A stretch of 64,000 nucleotides of DNA from Pseudomonas brassicacearum. GTDB taxonomy: Bacteria > Pseudomonadota > Gammaproteobacteria > Pseudomonadales > Pseudomonadaceae. Each line of letters starts with the position of its first letter. Within the stretch, counting starts at the first letter, position 1. This document shows positions 8,528 to 16,988 of the stretch, piece after piece. Both the position numbers and the translations under genes were made by a program. The stretch lies in contig NZ_MOBK01000006.1 of the NCBI RefSeq assembly GCF_003732265.1, positions 434,001-498,000 of the forward strand. Direction: 5' to 3'. Below the pieces are notes generated by a model. That model did not search any database, was not told where the DNA came from, and worked only from the letters and a program-made list of their open reading frames with translations.

Positions 8528-9935
8528 CCATAAAGCGCTGTTTATCGATGGCCGCTGGCAAACCCCGTCGGGGCAGGGCATCGCCGAGGTGATCAACCCG
8601 GCGACCGAGGAAATCGCAGGCTCGGTGCCGCTGGGCGATGAGCGTGATGTCGACCACGCGGTGGCCGCCGCACGCAAGGCGTTCAGTTCATGGTCGCGCA
8701 CGCCGTCGAGTGTGCGTGCCGGTTACATCCGCGCCCTCGCCGAGCAGTTGCGCGCGCGGGCTGACGAGATGGCGTCGGTCATCACCGCTGAACTGGGCAT
8801 GCCGGTGCAATGGTGTCGCTCCGTGCAAGTCGACGGCCCGATCATCGGGCTCGAGCAGTACGTCGAATTGGCCGGCCTGATGGACGAAGTGCGTGAGGTC
8901 GGCAACTCGCTGGTGATTCGCGAAGCGGTGGGCGTGTGCGCCTTTATCAACCCGTGGAATTACCCGCTGCATCAACTGATCGGCAAGCTCGCCCCGGCGC
9001 TGGCCGCCGGTTGCACGGTGGTGGTCAAACCGAGCCAGGAAACTCCGCTGCACGCCTTTTTGCTGGCGCAGATGATTGAAGCCATCGGCTTGCCGGCCGG
9101 CGTGTTCAACCTGGTCAGCGGGCCGGGTTCCAAGGTCGGTGAAGCGCTGGCCAAGCACCCGGACGTCGATATGGTGTCGTTCACCGGCTCCACCGGCGCC
9201 GGGGTTCGCGTGGCACAAGCCGCCGCGCCGTCGGTGAAGCGCGTGTGCCTGGAACTGGGCGGCAAGTCGCCGCTGCTGATTGCCGAAGACGCCAACTTCG
9301 CCGCCGCCGTACGCTACGGCGTGCAAGACGTGATGATCAACTCCGGGCAGACCTGCACCGCGCTGACCCGCATGTTGCTCCCGGCCAGTCGTTACGCCGA
9401 AGCCGTGGAACTGGCCATCGCCGAAACCCAAAGCCTGCGCATGGGCGATCCACTGGACCCGCAGAGCTTTCTTGGCCCGATGTGTTCGGCGGCGCAACGG
9501 CGCACCGTGCGTGACTACATTCAGGTCGGCCAGCAGGAAGGCGCAAGGCTGGTGTGCGGTGGCGACACGGCCGAGGCATTCGAGCGTGGTTTCTACGCCA
9601 GCCCGACGCTGTTCGCCGATGTCGACAACCGCATGCGCATCGCCCAGGAAGAAATCTTCGGCCCGGTGCTGTGCCTGATTCCCTACACCGATGAAGCGCA
9701 GGCGATTCAGCTCGCCAACGATTCGCCGTTCGGTTTGTCCAGCGGCGTCTGGGCCGGCAGCGCTGAACGCGCCTTGACGCTTGGGCGGCAGTTGCGTGCC
9801 GGGCAGTGTTTCCTCAACGGCGCGGCGTTCAATTATCAGGCGCCGTTCGGTGGCTACAAACAATCGGGCAATGGCCGCGAGTGGGGCGAGGAAGGGCTCA
9901 ACGAGTTCGTTGAAGTGAAGGCGATTCAGGTGTGA
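8520..9935 (+). CDS. Aldehyde dehydrogenase, probably 4-guanidinobutyraldehyde dehydrogenase
   Basis: A 471-residue NAD(P)-dependent aldehyde dehydrogenase. Catalytic Cys279 lies in INSGQTCTALTR and the general-base Glu245 in LELGGKSP; FINPWNYP and FTGSTGAG are the NAD-site motifs. The ATG at 8520 overlaps the aruH end, which fits translational coupling. By position it should oxidise the AruI product to 4-guanidinobutyrate, the job done by KauB in the P. aeruginosa pathway. No guanidinobutyrase gene is present in the window. Confidence 0.85.
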   Translation: MHNHKALFIDGRWQTPSGQGIAEVINPATEEIAGSVPLGDERDVDHAVAAARKAFSSWSRTPSSVRAGYIRALAEQLRARADEMASVITAELGMPVQWCRSVQVDGPIIGLEQYVELAGLMDEVREVGNSLVIREAVGVCAFINPWNYPLHQLIGKLAPALAAGCTVVVKPSQETPLHAFLLAQMIEAIGLPAGVFNLVSGPGSKVGEALAKHPDVDMVSFTGSTGAGVRVAQAAAPSVKRVCLELGGKSPLLIAEDANFAAAVRYGVQDVMINSGQTCTALTRMLLPASRYAEAVELAIAETQSLRMGDPLDPQSFLGPMCSAAQRRTVRDYIQVGQQEGARLVCGGDTAEAFERGFYASPTLFADVDNRMRIAQEEIFGPVLCLIPYTDEAQAIQLANDSPFGLSSGVWAGSAERALTLGRQLRAGQCFLNGAAFNYQAPFGGYKQSGNGREWGEEGLNEFVEVKAIQV

Positions 9936-10000
9936 TCGCTCATTGAATGCGCGCGTTACCGACTCCAAACTCACTGCTGGTCAATGTTTAAGGAATTGTC

Positions 10001-10705
10001 ATGAAAGTACTGATCGTCCACGCTCACCCGGAGCCGAAATCCTTCACCGCCGCCCTGCGTGACCAGGCCGTCGCGACCCTTGAAGCTCAAGGGCATGAGG
10101 TGCAGGTCAGCGACTTGTACGCGATGAACTGGAACCCGGTGGCGAGCGCCGATGACTTTTCTTCGCGGGAAAATCCGGAGTACCTGGTGTATGCACTGGA
10201 GCAACGGCTGGGGGTGAAAAGCCAGTCGCTGGCGCCGGACATCCGGCAGGAACTCGACAAGTTGCTGTGGGCTGACCTGCTGATCCTCAATTTCCCGATT
10301 TTCTGGTTCTCGGCGCCGGCCATGCTCAAGGGCTGGATCGATCGGGTGCTGGTGTCGGGGATTTGTTACGGCGGCAAGCGCTTTTACGATCAGGGCGGCT
10401 TGAGCGGCAAGAAGGCGCTGGTGACCGTGACCCTGGGCGGGCGCGAGCACATGTTCGGGGATGGCGCGATTCACGGTCCGCTGGAAGACATGCTGCGGCC
10501 AATCCTGCGCGGTACGCTGGCGTATGTTGGTTTTGATGTGCTGGAACCGTTCGTGGCGTGGCATGTGCCGTACATCAGCGACGAGGCGCGCAAGGAATTC
10601 CTGACGAGCTATCAGCAGCGACTGGAGCATTTGAGCGATGATCAGCCGATGCAGTTTCCGCGGTTGGCGCAGTTTGATGAGGCGTTGTATCCGTTGCCGG
10701 TCTGA
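10001..10705 (+). CDS. NAD(P)H-dependent flavin oxidoreductase / quinone reductase (NQO1-like flavodoxin fold)
   Basis: A 234-residue cytosolic flavoprotein of the NAD(P)H dehydrogenase (quinone) family. The N-terminal VLIVHAHPEPKSF motif binds FMN/FAD phosphate, and LNFPIFWFSAPAMLKGWIDRV is split across the conserved quinone-site region of this family. It is expected to reduce quinones by two electrons or act as a stress reductase. It lies 65 bp after the aldehyde dehydrogenase and could be cotranscribed, but no pathway role is evident. Start ATG follows AAGGAA. A REP pair follows the stop. Confidence 0.85.
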   Translation: MKVLIVHAHPEPKSFTAALRDQAVATLEAQGHEVQVSDLYAMNWNPVASADDFSSRENPEYLVYALEQRLGVKSQSLAPDIRQELDKLLWADLLILNFPIFWFSAPAMLKGWIDRVLVSGICYGGKRFYDQGGLSGKKALVTVTLGGREHMFGDGAIHGPLEDMLRPILRGTLAYVGFDVLEPFVAWHVPYISDEARKEFLTSYQQRLEHLSDDQPMQFPRLAQFDEALYPLPV

Positions 10706-10740
10706 GCCTCTGATCGGCCAATAGTGTTGCAGTGTTCTTC

Positions 10741-10836
10741 GGGCCTCTTCGCGAGCAAGCCCGCTCCCACATTCGATCGCATTCTTCTTGGAAGAACTCG
10801 GTTAAATGTGGGAGCGGGCTTGCTCGCGAAGGGGCC
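10741..10836. repeat. REP pair
   Basis: Two inverted REP cores (GCGAGCAAGCCCGCTCCCAC then GTGGGAGCGGGCTTGCTCGC) around a spacer with GAAGAACTCGGTT. Placed between the quinone reductase and the convergent DUF1508 gene. Confidence 0.88.
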
Positions 10837-10909
10837 AGTGAATCCAACCCGGAAAATCAATGGATAACTCCATGCCCAAGCTTAACAGCCCGGGCATTGG
10901 CTATCGGGC

Positions 10910-11101
10910 TTAGATCTCTTTCACCGGCGTCTCACCCTCAACCCCTTTGATCAGCCCGATGGCATGCAGGCAATCGGCCTTGTTCACATACGACTCGCCA
11001 CTGGCGATGGTCTCGTGATTCCCCGCCCTCAACCGCCAGCGCCACTGTCCTTTGCCGGTGCTCGGGGTGCCCCTGGATTGCCTGTAAATTTCGAAATACA
11101 T
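10910..11101 (-). CDS. DUF1508 (YegP-type) small protein
   Basis: A 63-residue protein holding one DUF1508 unit: MYFEIYRQ start, WRWRLRAGNHETIASGESY core and a C-terminal LHAIGLIKGV segment. E. coli YegP has two such units in tandem, while this single-unit form is common in Pseudomonas. Function unknown. The start was set at the ATG of MYFEIYRQ, because upstream in-frame residues are low-complexity translation of intergenic DNA. Confidence 0.8.
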   Translation of the reverse strand: MYFEIYRQSRGTPSTGKGQWRWRLRAGNHETIASGESYVNKADCLHAIGLIKGVEGETPVKEI

Positions 11102-11377
11102 ACTGCTCGCTCCATGCGATGGGTTATTGCGACAACCTGTGTGACGCGTCGGGGGCAAGCCTAGCGGAGCTGGCTTTTTTGGCCACCGGGCATTTGTTTC
11201 CGGGCATTTGAAAATATTTCTGCCGACGCCGGCGGGCCGGTGGGAATGGCCAAAACCCCCTCGGATTCGCCCTTGCATCACCACCCTCGGTCCTGCTTAA
11301 TACGACTCGGCTCATGGCGTCGAGAAACCGGCGACGACCCCGGATTGTAGAAAAACCACTATAAAAAAGAGCAATCA

Positions 11378-12346
11378 ATGACTCTTCAGCACGGAACGCA
11401 ACTGGACGGGCACCTGGCGTTATCGCTCGTCATCCCGGTGTTCAATGAAGCCGCCACCGTCGATTTGTTCCTCGCGCGGATCAATGACGTCTTCAAGGAT
11501 GTGGCACTGATCAGTCTGGAGTTGGTGTTCGTCAATGACGGCAGCACCGACTCCACGCTGGACCTGTTGCTGGAACGCCAACTGACAGACCCGCGCCTGC
11601 GCATCGTTGATCTGAGCCGCAATTTCGGCAAGGAAGCGGCGTTGACCGCAGGTTTGCAGACCGCGACCGGCCAGGTCGTGGTGCCGATCGACGTTGATTT
11701 GCAGGACCCGCCGGAGGTCATCCTCGAGATGATTGCTCGCTGGCGTGAAGGCTTTGAAGTGGTGCTGGGCCATCGTGTGAGTCGTAAAACCGATTCCTGG
11801 GCCAAACAGACCTCGGCCAACTGGTTCTACCGCCTGCACAACAAAATCGCCGAGCAACACCTGCCGGAAAACGTCGGTGACTTCCGGCTCATGGATCGCT
11901 GCGTGATCGATGCCTTGCAGACCCTGCCCGAGTCCCGGCGCTTCATGAAAGGCCTGTTTGCCTGGGTCGGGTTTCGTACCACCCACGTTAACTACGAACG
12001 CCCGGAGCGGGCAGCTGGCGCGACCAAATTCAATGGCTGGCGCTTGTGGAACTTCGCTTTGGAGGGCATCACCAGTTTCAGCACCGAACCGCTGCGGATC
12101 TGGACTTACCTCGGGCTGCTCGTTTCACTGATTTCCTTCTCGTTCGCCATCTTCATCATCCTGCGCACCTTGATCTCCGGTATCGACCTTCCGGGTTATG
12201 CCTCGCTGATGGTCGCCGTGACCTTTCTGGGTGGCCTGCAATTGATCGGCATCGGTGTGCTGGGTGAATACCTGGGCCGAACCTATATCGAATCGAAACG
12301 CCGACCGGTGTATCTGGTGCGGCGAGTCTATGACCCCAAGGACTGA
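11378..12346 (+). CDS. Family 2 glycosyltransferase, polyprenyl-phosphate type (GtrB/DPM1-like)
   Basis: A 322-residue GT2 enzyme. The N-terminal half holds LSLVIPVFNEAAT, VFVNDGSTDST and the metal-binding DVDLQDPP. The C-terminal third holds two membrane helices (about residues 235-265 and 270-300), as in GtrB. It should move a sugar from a nucleotide donor to undecaprenyl phosphate at the inner face of the membrane. It heads a four-gene coupled operon with a GtrA protein, which supports a surface-glycan role. Sugar identity cannot be read from sequence. Confidence 0.88.
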   Translation: MTLQHGTQLDGHLALSLVIPVFNEAATVDLFLARINDVFKDVALISLELVFVNDGSTDSTLDLLLERQLTDPRLRIVDLSRNFGKEAALTAGLQTATGQVVVPIDVDLQDPPEVILEMIARWREGFEVVLGHRVSRKTDSWAKQTSANWFYRLHNKIAEQHLPENVGDFRLMDRCVIDALQTLPESRRFMKGLFAWVGFRTTHVNYERPERAAGATKFNGWRLWNFALEGITSFSTEPLRIWTYLGLLVSLISFSFAIFIILRTLISGIDLPGYASLMVAVTFLGGLQLIGIGVLGEYLGRTYIESKRRPVYLVRRVYDPKD

Positions 12347-12349
12347 ACC

Positions 12350-13060
12350 GTGGATCTCAAGGAAACCGACATTCTCGGTTCAAGCATCGATCAGCATTGG
12401 TATTACGCCTCCAAAGCGGCGGCGACCACGCGGTTGCTCGGCAGCACTCCGTTCAAGAAGATTCTTGATGTGGGCGCAGGCTCCGGGTTCTTTTCTCACC
12501 ATCTGCTGAGTCATTCACCGGCCAGTGAAGCGTGGTGCGTGGACATCAGTTACGACGCCGACTCGGACGCCAGCACTGCCGGTAAACCGGTGCATTACCG
12601 TCGCGAAATCGCTGCGGTGGACGCCGACCTGGTGTTGCTGATGGACGTGCTGGAGCATGTCGAAGACGACGTCGGGTTGCTCAAGGCCTATGTCGACAAA
12701 GTCCCGTCCGGCAGCCGGTTCCTGATGACGGTGCCGGCGTTCCGGTTTCTCTGGAGCGGGCACGACGAGTTTCTCGAACACAAGCGCCGCTACACCCTGG
12801 CGCAACTGGAAACCGTGGCCCGGGACGCCGGATTGACGGTGCAGCAGGGCGCTTATTATTTCGGCCTGGTGTTCCCGATTGCCGCCACGTTGCGCTTGCT
12901 GCCCAAAGGCGCACAACCTTCGCCGCCGCGTTCACAACTCAAGCGACATCACCCGCTGGTGAACACGCTGTTGAAGACCCTGTGCAGCATCGAGTTGCCG
13001 TTCATGAACGCCAATCGTCTGGCCGGGTTGACCGTGTTTGTCCTGGCGCAGAAACCGTGA
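12350..13060 (+). CDS. Class I SAM-dependent methyltransferase
   Basis: A 236-residue methyltransferase starting at GTG three bases after the glycosyltransferase stop. ILDVGAGSGFF is motif I, and LVLLMDVLEHVEDD marks the later strand of the SAM fold. The C-terminal part carries hydrophobic stretches around FGLVFPIAATLRLL, suggesting membrane association. Its location between the GtrB-like and GtrA-like genes suggests methylation of the lipid-linked sugar or of the glycan. That substrate is inference. Confidence 0.85.
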   Translation: MDLKETDILGSSIDQHWYYASKAAATTRLLGSTPFKKILDVGAGSGFFSHHLLSHSPASEAWCVDISYDADSDASTAGKPVHYRREIAAVDADLVLLMDVLEHVEDDVGLLKAYVDKVPSGSRFLMTVPAFRFLWSGHDEFLEHKRRYTLAQLETVARDAGLTVQQGAYYFGLVFPIAATLRLLPKGAQPSPPRSQLKRHHPLVNTLLKTLCSIELPFMNANRLAGLTVFVLAQKP

Positions 13061-13443
13061 CGTCAGCTGAAAAATCCGCCCTGATCAAGCGTGGCCTGCG
13101 CTTTGCCGTGACCGGGTTGTTCGTCACGGCCCTGCATGCGCTGGTGGCCGTGCTGTTCATCAATTACGTGTCGCCATTGCCGCCATTGGCCAACGGCGTG
13201 GCGTTTGCCGTGGCGACGGTGGTGTCCTACGTAATCAATACCACCTGGAGTTTTTCCGCGCGGTTGCACGGCCGGACACTGCTGCGTTTCATGACGGTGT
13301 CCGTTGCCGGTTTTCTGCTGGCGATGCTGGTGGCCTGGGCTGCGCAGATGGCCGGGCTGCATTACTTGCTGGGGATTGGCGCCGTGGCGCTGACGATTCC
13401 AGCCTTCACCTTTGTACTGCATAACTTCTGGACGTATCGATGA
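13057..13443 (+). CDS. GtrA-family membrane protein (putative glycolipid flippase)
   Basis: A 128-residue GtrA-family protein with four predicted membrane helices and the family FAVTGLFVTALHALVA beginning. It starts at GTG, overlapping the methyltransferase stop (GTGA). An in-frame ORF back to 12982 is only read-through of the previous gene. GtrA proteins are thought to flip undecaprenyl-phosphate-linked sugar across the inner membrane. It couples into the next gene by an ATGA overlap. Confidence 0.85.
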   Translation: MTSAEKSALIKRGLRFAVTGLFVTALHALVAVLFINYVSPLPPLANGVAFAVATVVSYVINTTWSFSARLHGRTLLRFMTVSVAGFLLAMLVAWAAQMAGLHYLLGIGAVALTIPAFTFVLHNFWTYR

Positions 13444-15563
13444 AGGATCTTGTTAAACGCCTGCCGCTCAACCTGCTGCCCCTGTTGATTGGTGTAGTGG
13501 CCTTTTTCATCGTGGTCGGGCCGAGGGCGCTGAACCCGCAAAATATTGCGTGGCTAGGGAACGGTGATCCGGCGACGCATTATTTGGGCTGGGTGTTTTT
13601 TCGCCAGTCGCCGTGGTCCTTTCCCGTCGGGCTTAATCCTTCCTATGGGCTGGAACTGGGCAATGGCATCATTTTTTCTGATTCCAATCCGCTGCTGGCC
13701 CTCTTGTTCAAACCGTTCGCTTCGCTATTGCCGACGCCTTTCCAGTATTTCGGGCTGTGGTTCCTGGCCTGCTTCGTCTTGCAGGCCTGGTTTGCCTGGA
13801 AGCTGGTGGGTCTGGTTTCTTCCCACGTGGGTATACGCGCCGTCGGTACGGCGCTGTTTCTCTTCGTGCCGCCCATGATCATGCGCCTGCCGTTCCATCT
13901 GTCCCTCGGTGGGCAATTTCTGGTTCTGGCCTCGTTGTACCTGGGGCTGCACCCGAATTTGTGCCGTCGACGACTGGCCTGGGGGGCATTGCTGGCGGCG
14001 GCCGCGTTGATCCATGCGTACTTTCTGGCGATGGTGGCCGCGATCTGGATCGCCGACCTCATGACCGGTTTTTTCAAGAAAAAACTGACGCTTCGGTCGG
14101 CTGCCATTGAATTGATCGGGCTGTTTGCGCTGGTCAGTTTTTGCTGTTGGCAGGCCGGCTACTTTTCAGTGGGCAGCGGCGCGGTATCGGACGGTTTCGG
14201 CCTGTACTCCATGAACCTGTTGTCACTGGTCGATCCGGGCAATTGGGCAGGGCAATGGTCTTATGTGCTGAAGGATTTACCCGGTGTTCAAGGGCTCGGT
14301 GATGTCGAAGGGTTTCTCTTCCTCGGGCTCGGGCTGATCATGCTGGGCCTGTGTGCACTGGTGGGGCTGCTGCGCGGCAACACCGGTTTTGCCCAGCGAT
14401 TGCGGCAGCGCCCCATTTTACTGGCGGCACTGCTGGGGTTGAGCCTGTTCGCGATATCCAGCCACGTGACGCTGGGCTCGCTCGAATGGACCTTTGCGCT
14501 ACCGCAGTGGGTGATCTCGGTCGCCAACATTTTCCGGGCTTCGGGACGGATGTTCTGGCCGGTCTACTACGCGATGATCTTCGCCATCATTTTCCTGGTG
14601 ATTCGCGCCAATACGCCCCGCACTGCCGTGAGCCTGTTGTCCCTGGCGCTGCTGATACAGGTGCTGGACACCCACGCCGGCTGGGCAGGCGTGCGCAAGC
14701 AGTTGATGGCTGAACCGGCGGCGCAGTGGGCGTCGCCCATGGTCGATCCGTTCTGGAAAAGTGCGGCGGCCCATTACCGGAACATTCGCTGGATTGTTCC
14801 GCAAAACCAGGCCCCGCAGTGGATGTCGGTGGCTGATTTTGCCGGTGTCCATGGCCTGGCGACGAATGCCGTTTACCTTGGCCGGGTGGACACCACCAAC
14901 GCGATCAAATCCGAGCAGCAGGCGGCGGAAGAAATGGCCTCGGGCAAATATGCCGCCGACTCGTTGTACCTGCTTGATGAGCGGGCGGTGATCCAGGCGG
15001 CGAGAAGCGTAGATACCCAAACGGATCTGTTCGCCAGAATTGACGGGTTCACGGTGTTGGCCCCTGGCTGGAAGCAGTGCAGCACGTGCTTGCAGGTGGC
15101 CTCGCCAATCAACCCACTGGAGCTGATGCCCTCCGTGGAGCCCGGGCAAAAGACCCTGTTCAACCAAGGTAACAAGGGCGGGGCGCTGCTCGGCAAGGGC
15201 TGGTCCGAGAGCGAAGTGTGGGGCACCTGGTCTAAAGGTCCCGACGCCGAAGTCATATTCCGGGTCCCGGCGCCCGTGCACTCCTTGCGTCTGGAGGCCA
15301 CGGCGTTCCTGCCACCGGGGCATGCGCGGCAACGTGTCGTCATCCGCATCAACGGCGTGCCGGCCCTGAGTACTGCGCTTGAGCAGGCCGATGGCAACGT
15401 TATCGACGTGCCTCTCACGACCGAGATGCAACAGCAGGTGGCGAGTCAGGGCGTGTTGTTTTTGCAATTGCAGTTGGCCGACGCCGTCAGCCCGAAACAG
15501 CTCGGGATCGGCGCCGACGTTCGGCCCCTTGCGCTCGGGTTGAAGGCCTTGACCGTCAATTGA
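13440..15563 (+). CDS. Large polytopic membrane protein, DUF6311-like, candidate GT-C glycosyltransferase
   Basis: A 707-residue protein with roughly ten to twelve hydrophobic segments in the first 430 residues and a soluble C-terminal domain of about 270 residues. An early GNGDPATHYLGWVFFRQSPW stretch puts acidic and polar residues after the first helix, as in GT-C enzymes that use lipid-linked sugars. Overlap with gtrA (ATGA) shows it belongs to the same operon, where it takes the place of the type-specific GtrC transferase. I recognise it only as DUF6311-like; transferase activity is inferred from context. Confidence 0.65.
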   Translation: MKDLVKRLPLNLLPLLIGVVAFFIVVGPRALNPQNIAWLGNGDPATHYLGWVFFRQSPWSFPVGLNPSYGLELGNGIIFSDSNPLLALLFKPFASLLPTPFQYFGLWFLACFVLQAWFAWKLVGLVSSHVGIRAVGTALFLFVPPMIMRLPFHLSLGGQFLVLASLYLGLHPNLCRRRLAWGALLAAAALIHAYFLAMVAAIWIADLMTGFFKKKLTLRSAAIELIGLFALVSFCCWQAGYFSVGSGAVSDGFGLYSMNLLSLVDPGNWAGQWSYVLKDLPGVQGLGDVEGFLFLGLGLIMLGLCALVGLLRGNTGFAQRLRQRPILLAALLGLSLFAISSHVTLGSLEWTFALPQWVISVANIFRASGRMFWPVYYAMIFAIIFLVIRANTPRTAVSLLSLALLIQVLDTHAGWAGVRKQLMAEPAAQWASPMVDPFWKSAAAHYRNIRWIVPQNQAPQWMSVADFAGVHGLATNAVYLGRVDTTNAIKSEQQAAEEMASGKYAADSLYLLDERAVIQAARSVDTQTDLFARIDGFTVLAPGWKQCSTCLQVASPINPLELMPSVEPGQKTLFNQGNKGGALLGKGWSESEVWGTWSKGPDAEVIFRVPAPVHSLRLEATAFLPPGHARQRVVIRINGVPALSTALEQADGNVIDVPLTTEMQQQVASQGVLFLQLQLADAVSPKQLGIGADVRPLALGLKALTVN

Positions 15564-15635
15564 TGCCCGCTGGACATAGACGCCTCCCTCGGGCCTTTCT
15601 ACACTGCCTCAAGTGTTGGGGACCGAGGGCAAGGA

Positions 15636-16562
15636 ATGAATCGTAACGAACTGCGCAAGGCGGACATCAACCTGATGGTGGTGTTCGAAACGTTGATGCT
15701 CGAGCGCAACGTGACGCGGGTGGCGGAGAAGCTGTTTCTCGGTCAGCCGACGATCAGCTCGGCGCTCAACCGCTTGCGGGCGATGTTCAACGATCCACTG
15801 TTCATTCGCGTCGGCCACCGTATGGAACCGACGGCCCGCGCCGAGGAGTTGATCCAGTACCTGTCGCCGGCGCTGGATTCGTTGTCGGTGGCGTTGAGCC
15901 TGACCCACAGTTTCGACCCGGCCAGCAGCACCATGACCTTTCGCATCGGGCTGTCGGATGACGTCGAGTTCGGCCTGTTGCCACCGTTGCTGCGCGCCTT
16001 GCGCCAGGAGGCGCCGAAAGTGGTGTTCGTGGTCCAGCACGTCGATTACTGGCGCATACCGGACTTGCTGGCGTCCGGCGACATCACGGTCGGCATCAGC
16101 CAGACCCGCGGCCTGCCGGCCAACGCCAAGCGCAAATTGTTGCGCCACATTCAGCCGAGCATCCTGCGCGCCGATGCGTCCGACACACCGCTGACGCTCG
16201 ATGAATATTGCTCACGCCCTCACGTGCTGGTTTCCCACACCGCGAACGTCAGTGGTTACGCCGATGAGTGGCTGGCCGAGATTGGCCGGACACGCCAGGT
16301 GGTCCTGTCCGTGCCGCAATACAGCTCGTTGCCGGCGTTGCTCGCGGGCACCGATCTGATTGCCAGCCTGCCGGATTACACGGCCGACGCCATGGCGGCC
16401 ACCGGTCTGCTGTTCAAGGAACCGTTCCCGTTCAAGACCCCGACCCTGGACCTGTCGATGGTCTGGCTCAGCCATGTCGATACCGACCCTGCCGAACGCT
16501 GGTTGCGTTCGCGCCTGGAGGTGTTCATGAGTGAACGTCCACCCTTGCCGCTGCCCGAGTGA
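15636..16562 (+). CDS. LysR-family transcriptional regulator
   Basis: A 308-residue LysR protein. The N-terminal winged helix contains RVAEKLFLGQPTISSALNRLR, followed by the NodD/NahR-like LFIRVGHRMEPTARAEEL region. The substrate-binding domain follows. The gene is upstream of and in the same direction as the CHM isomerase gene, with only 57 bp between, so it may control that gene or a distant target. AAGGA directly precedes the ATG. Confidence 0.88.
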   Translation: MNRNELRKADINLMVVFETLMLERNVTRVAEKLFLGQPTISSALNRLRAMFNDPLFIRVGHRMEPTARAEELIQYLSPALDSLSVALSLTHSFDPASSTMTFRIGLSDDVEFGLLPPLLRALRQEAPKVVFVVQHVDYWRIPDLLASGDITVGISQTRGLPANAKRKLLRHIQPSILRADASDTPLTLDEYCSRPHVLVSHTANVSGYADEWLAEIGRTRQVVLSVPQYSSLPALLAGTDLIASLPDYTADAMAATGLLFKEPFPFKTPTLDLSMVWLSHVDTDPAERWLRSRLEVFMSERPPLPLPE

Positions 16563-16619
16563 GTCAGACGGCGCTGTGTTATACGTAGGATCTTTCTGCC
16601 GACTACCTGGAGCCGCCTC

Positions 16620-16985
16620 ATGCCACACCTGCACATGGAATACACCGCCAACCTGCCCGGGCTGAACGCCGACGTAGCGTTGATCCGGCTCAATAATGCC
16701 TTGGTGGCTTCCGGTCAGTTTGCGGCGGAATTCGACATCAAGAGCCGCGCGCTGAAGGTCGAGACTTTCAAAGTCGGCACCGCGTTGAATGAGCGGGCGT
16801 TTGTGCATGTGAAACTGGCGCTATTGAGCGGTCGCCCACCGCAGATCAAACAGCAGTTGTCGGAAAGCCTGCTGGCGGTGGTCCAGGACCTGTGCGAATG
16901 GCCAGCCGGCGTCGAAGTGCAGTTGTGCGTGGAAATCCTCGATATCGATCGCGAGTCTTACACCAAGACCGCCATCAGCCTCTGA
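16620..16985 (+). CDS. hpaF: 5-carboxymethyl-2-hydroxymuconate delta-isomerase family protein (HpaF-like)
   Basis: A 121-residue tautomerase-fold protein. The start MPHLHMEYT leaves Pro1 as the catalytic N-terminal base after methionine removal, as in CHMI. Length fits the homotrimeric enzyme of the homoprotocatechuate meta-cleavage route. None of the other hpa genes lies within the window, so the gene is an orphan between two LysR regulators. It may serve another tautomerisation, and the specific substrate is uncertain. Confidence 0.75.
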   Translation: MPHLHMEYTANLPGLNADVALIRLNNALVASGQFAAEFDIKSRALKVETFKVGTALNERAFVHVKLALLSGRPPQIKQQLSESLLAVVQDLCEWPAGVEVQLCVEILDIDRESYTKTAISL

Positions 16986-16988
16986 ATC

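Noticed and set aside
15563..15636. GCCTCCCTCGGGC as a terminator after the glycan operon
   Set aside because: The stem is short and no T tract follows in the right place.
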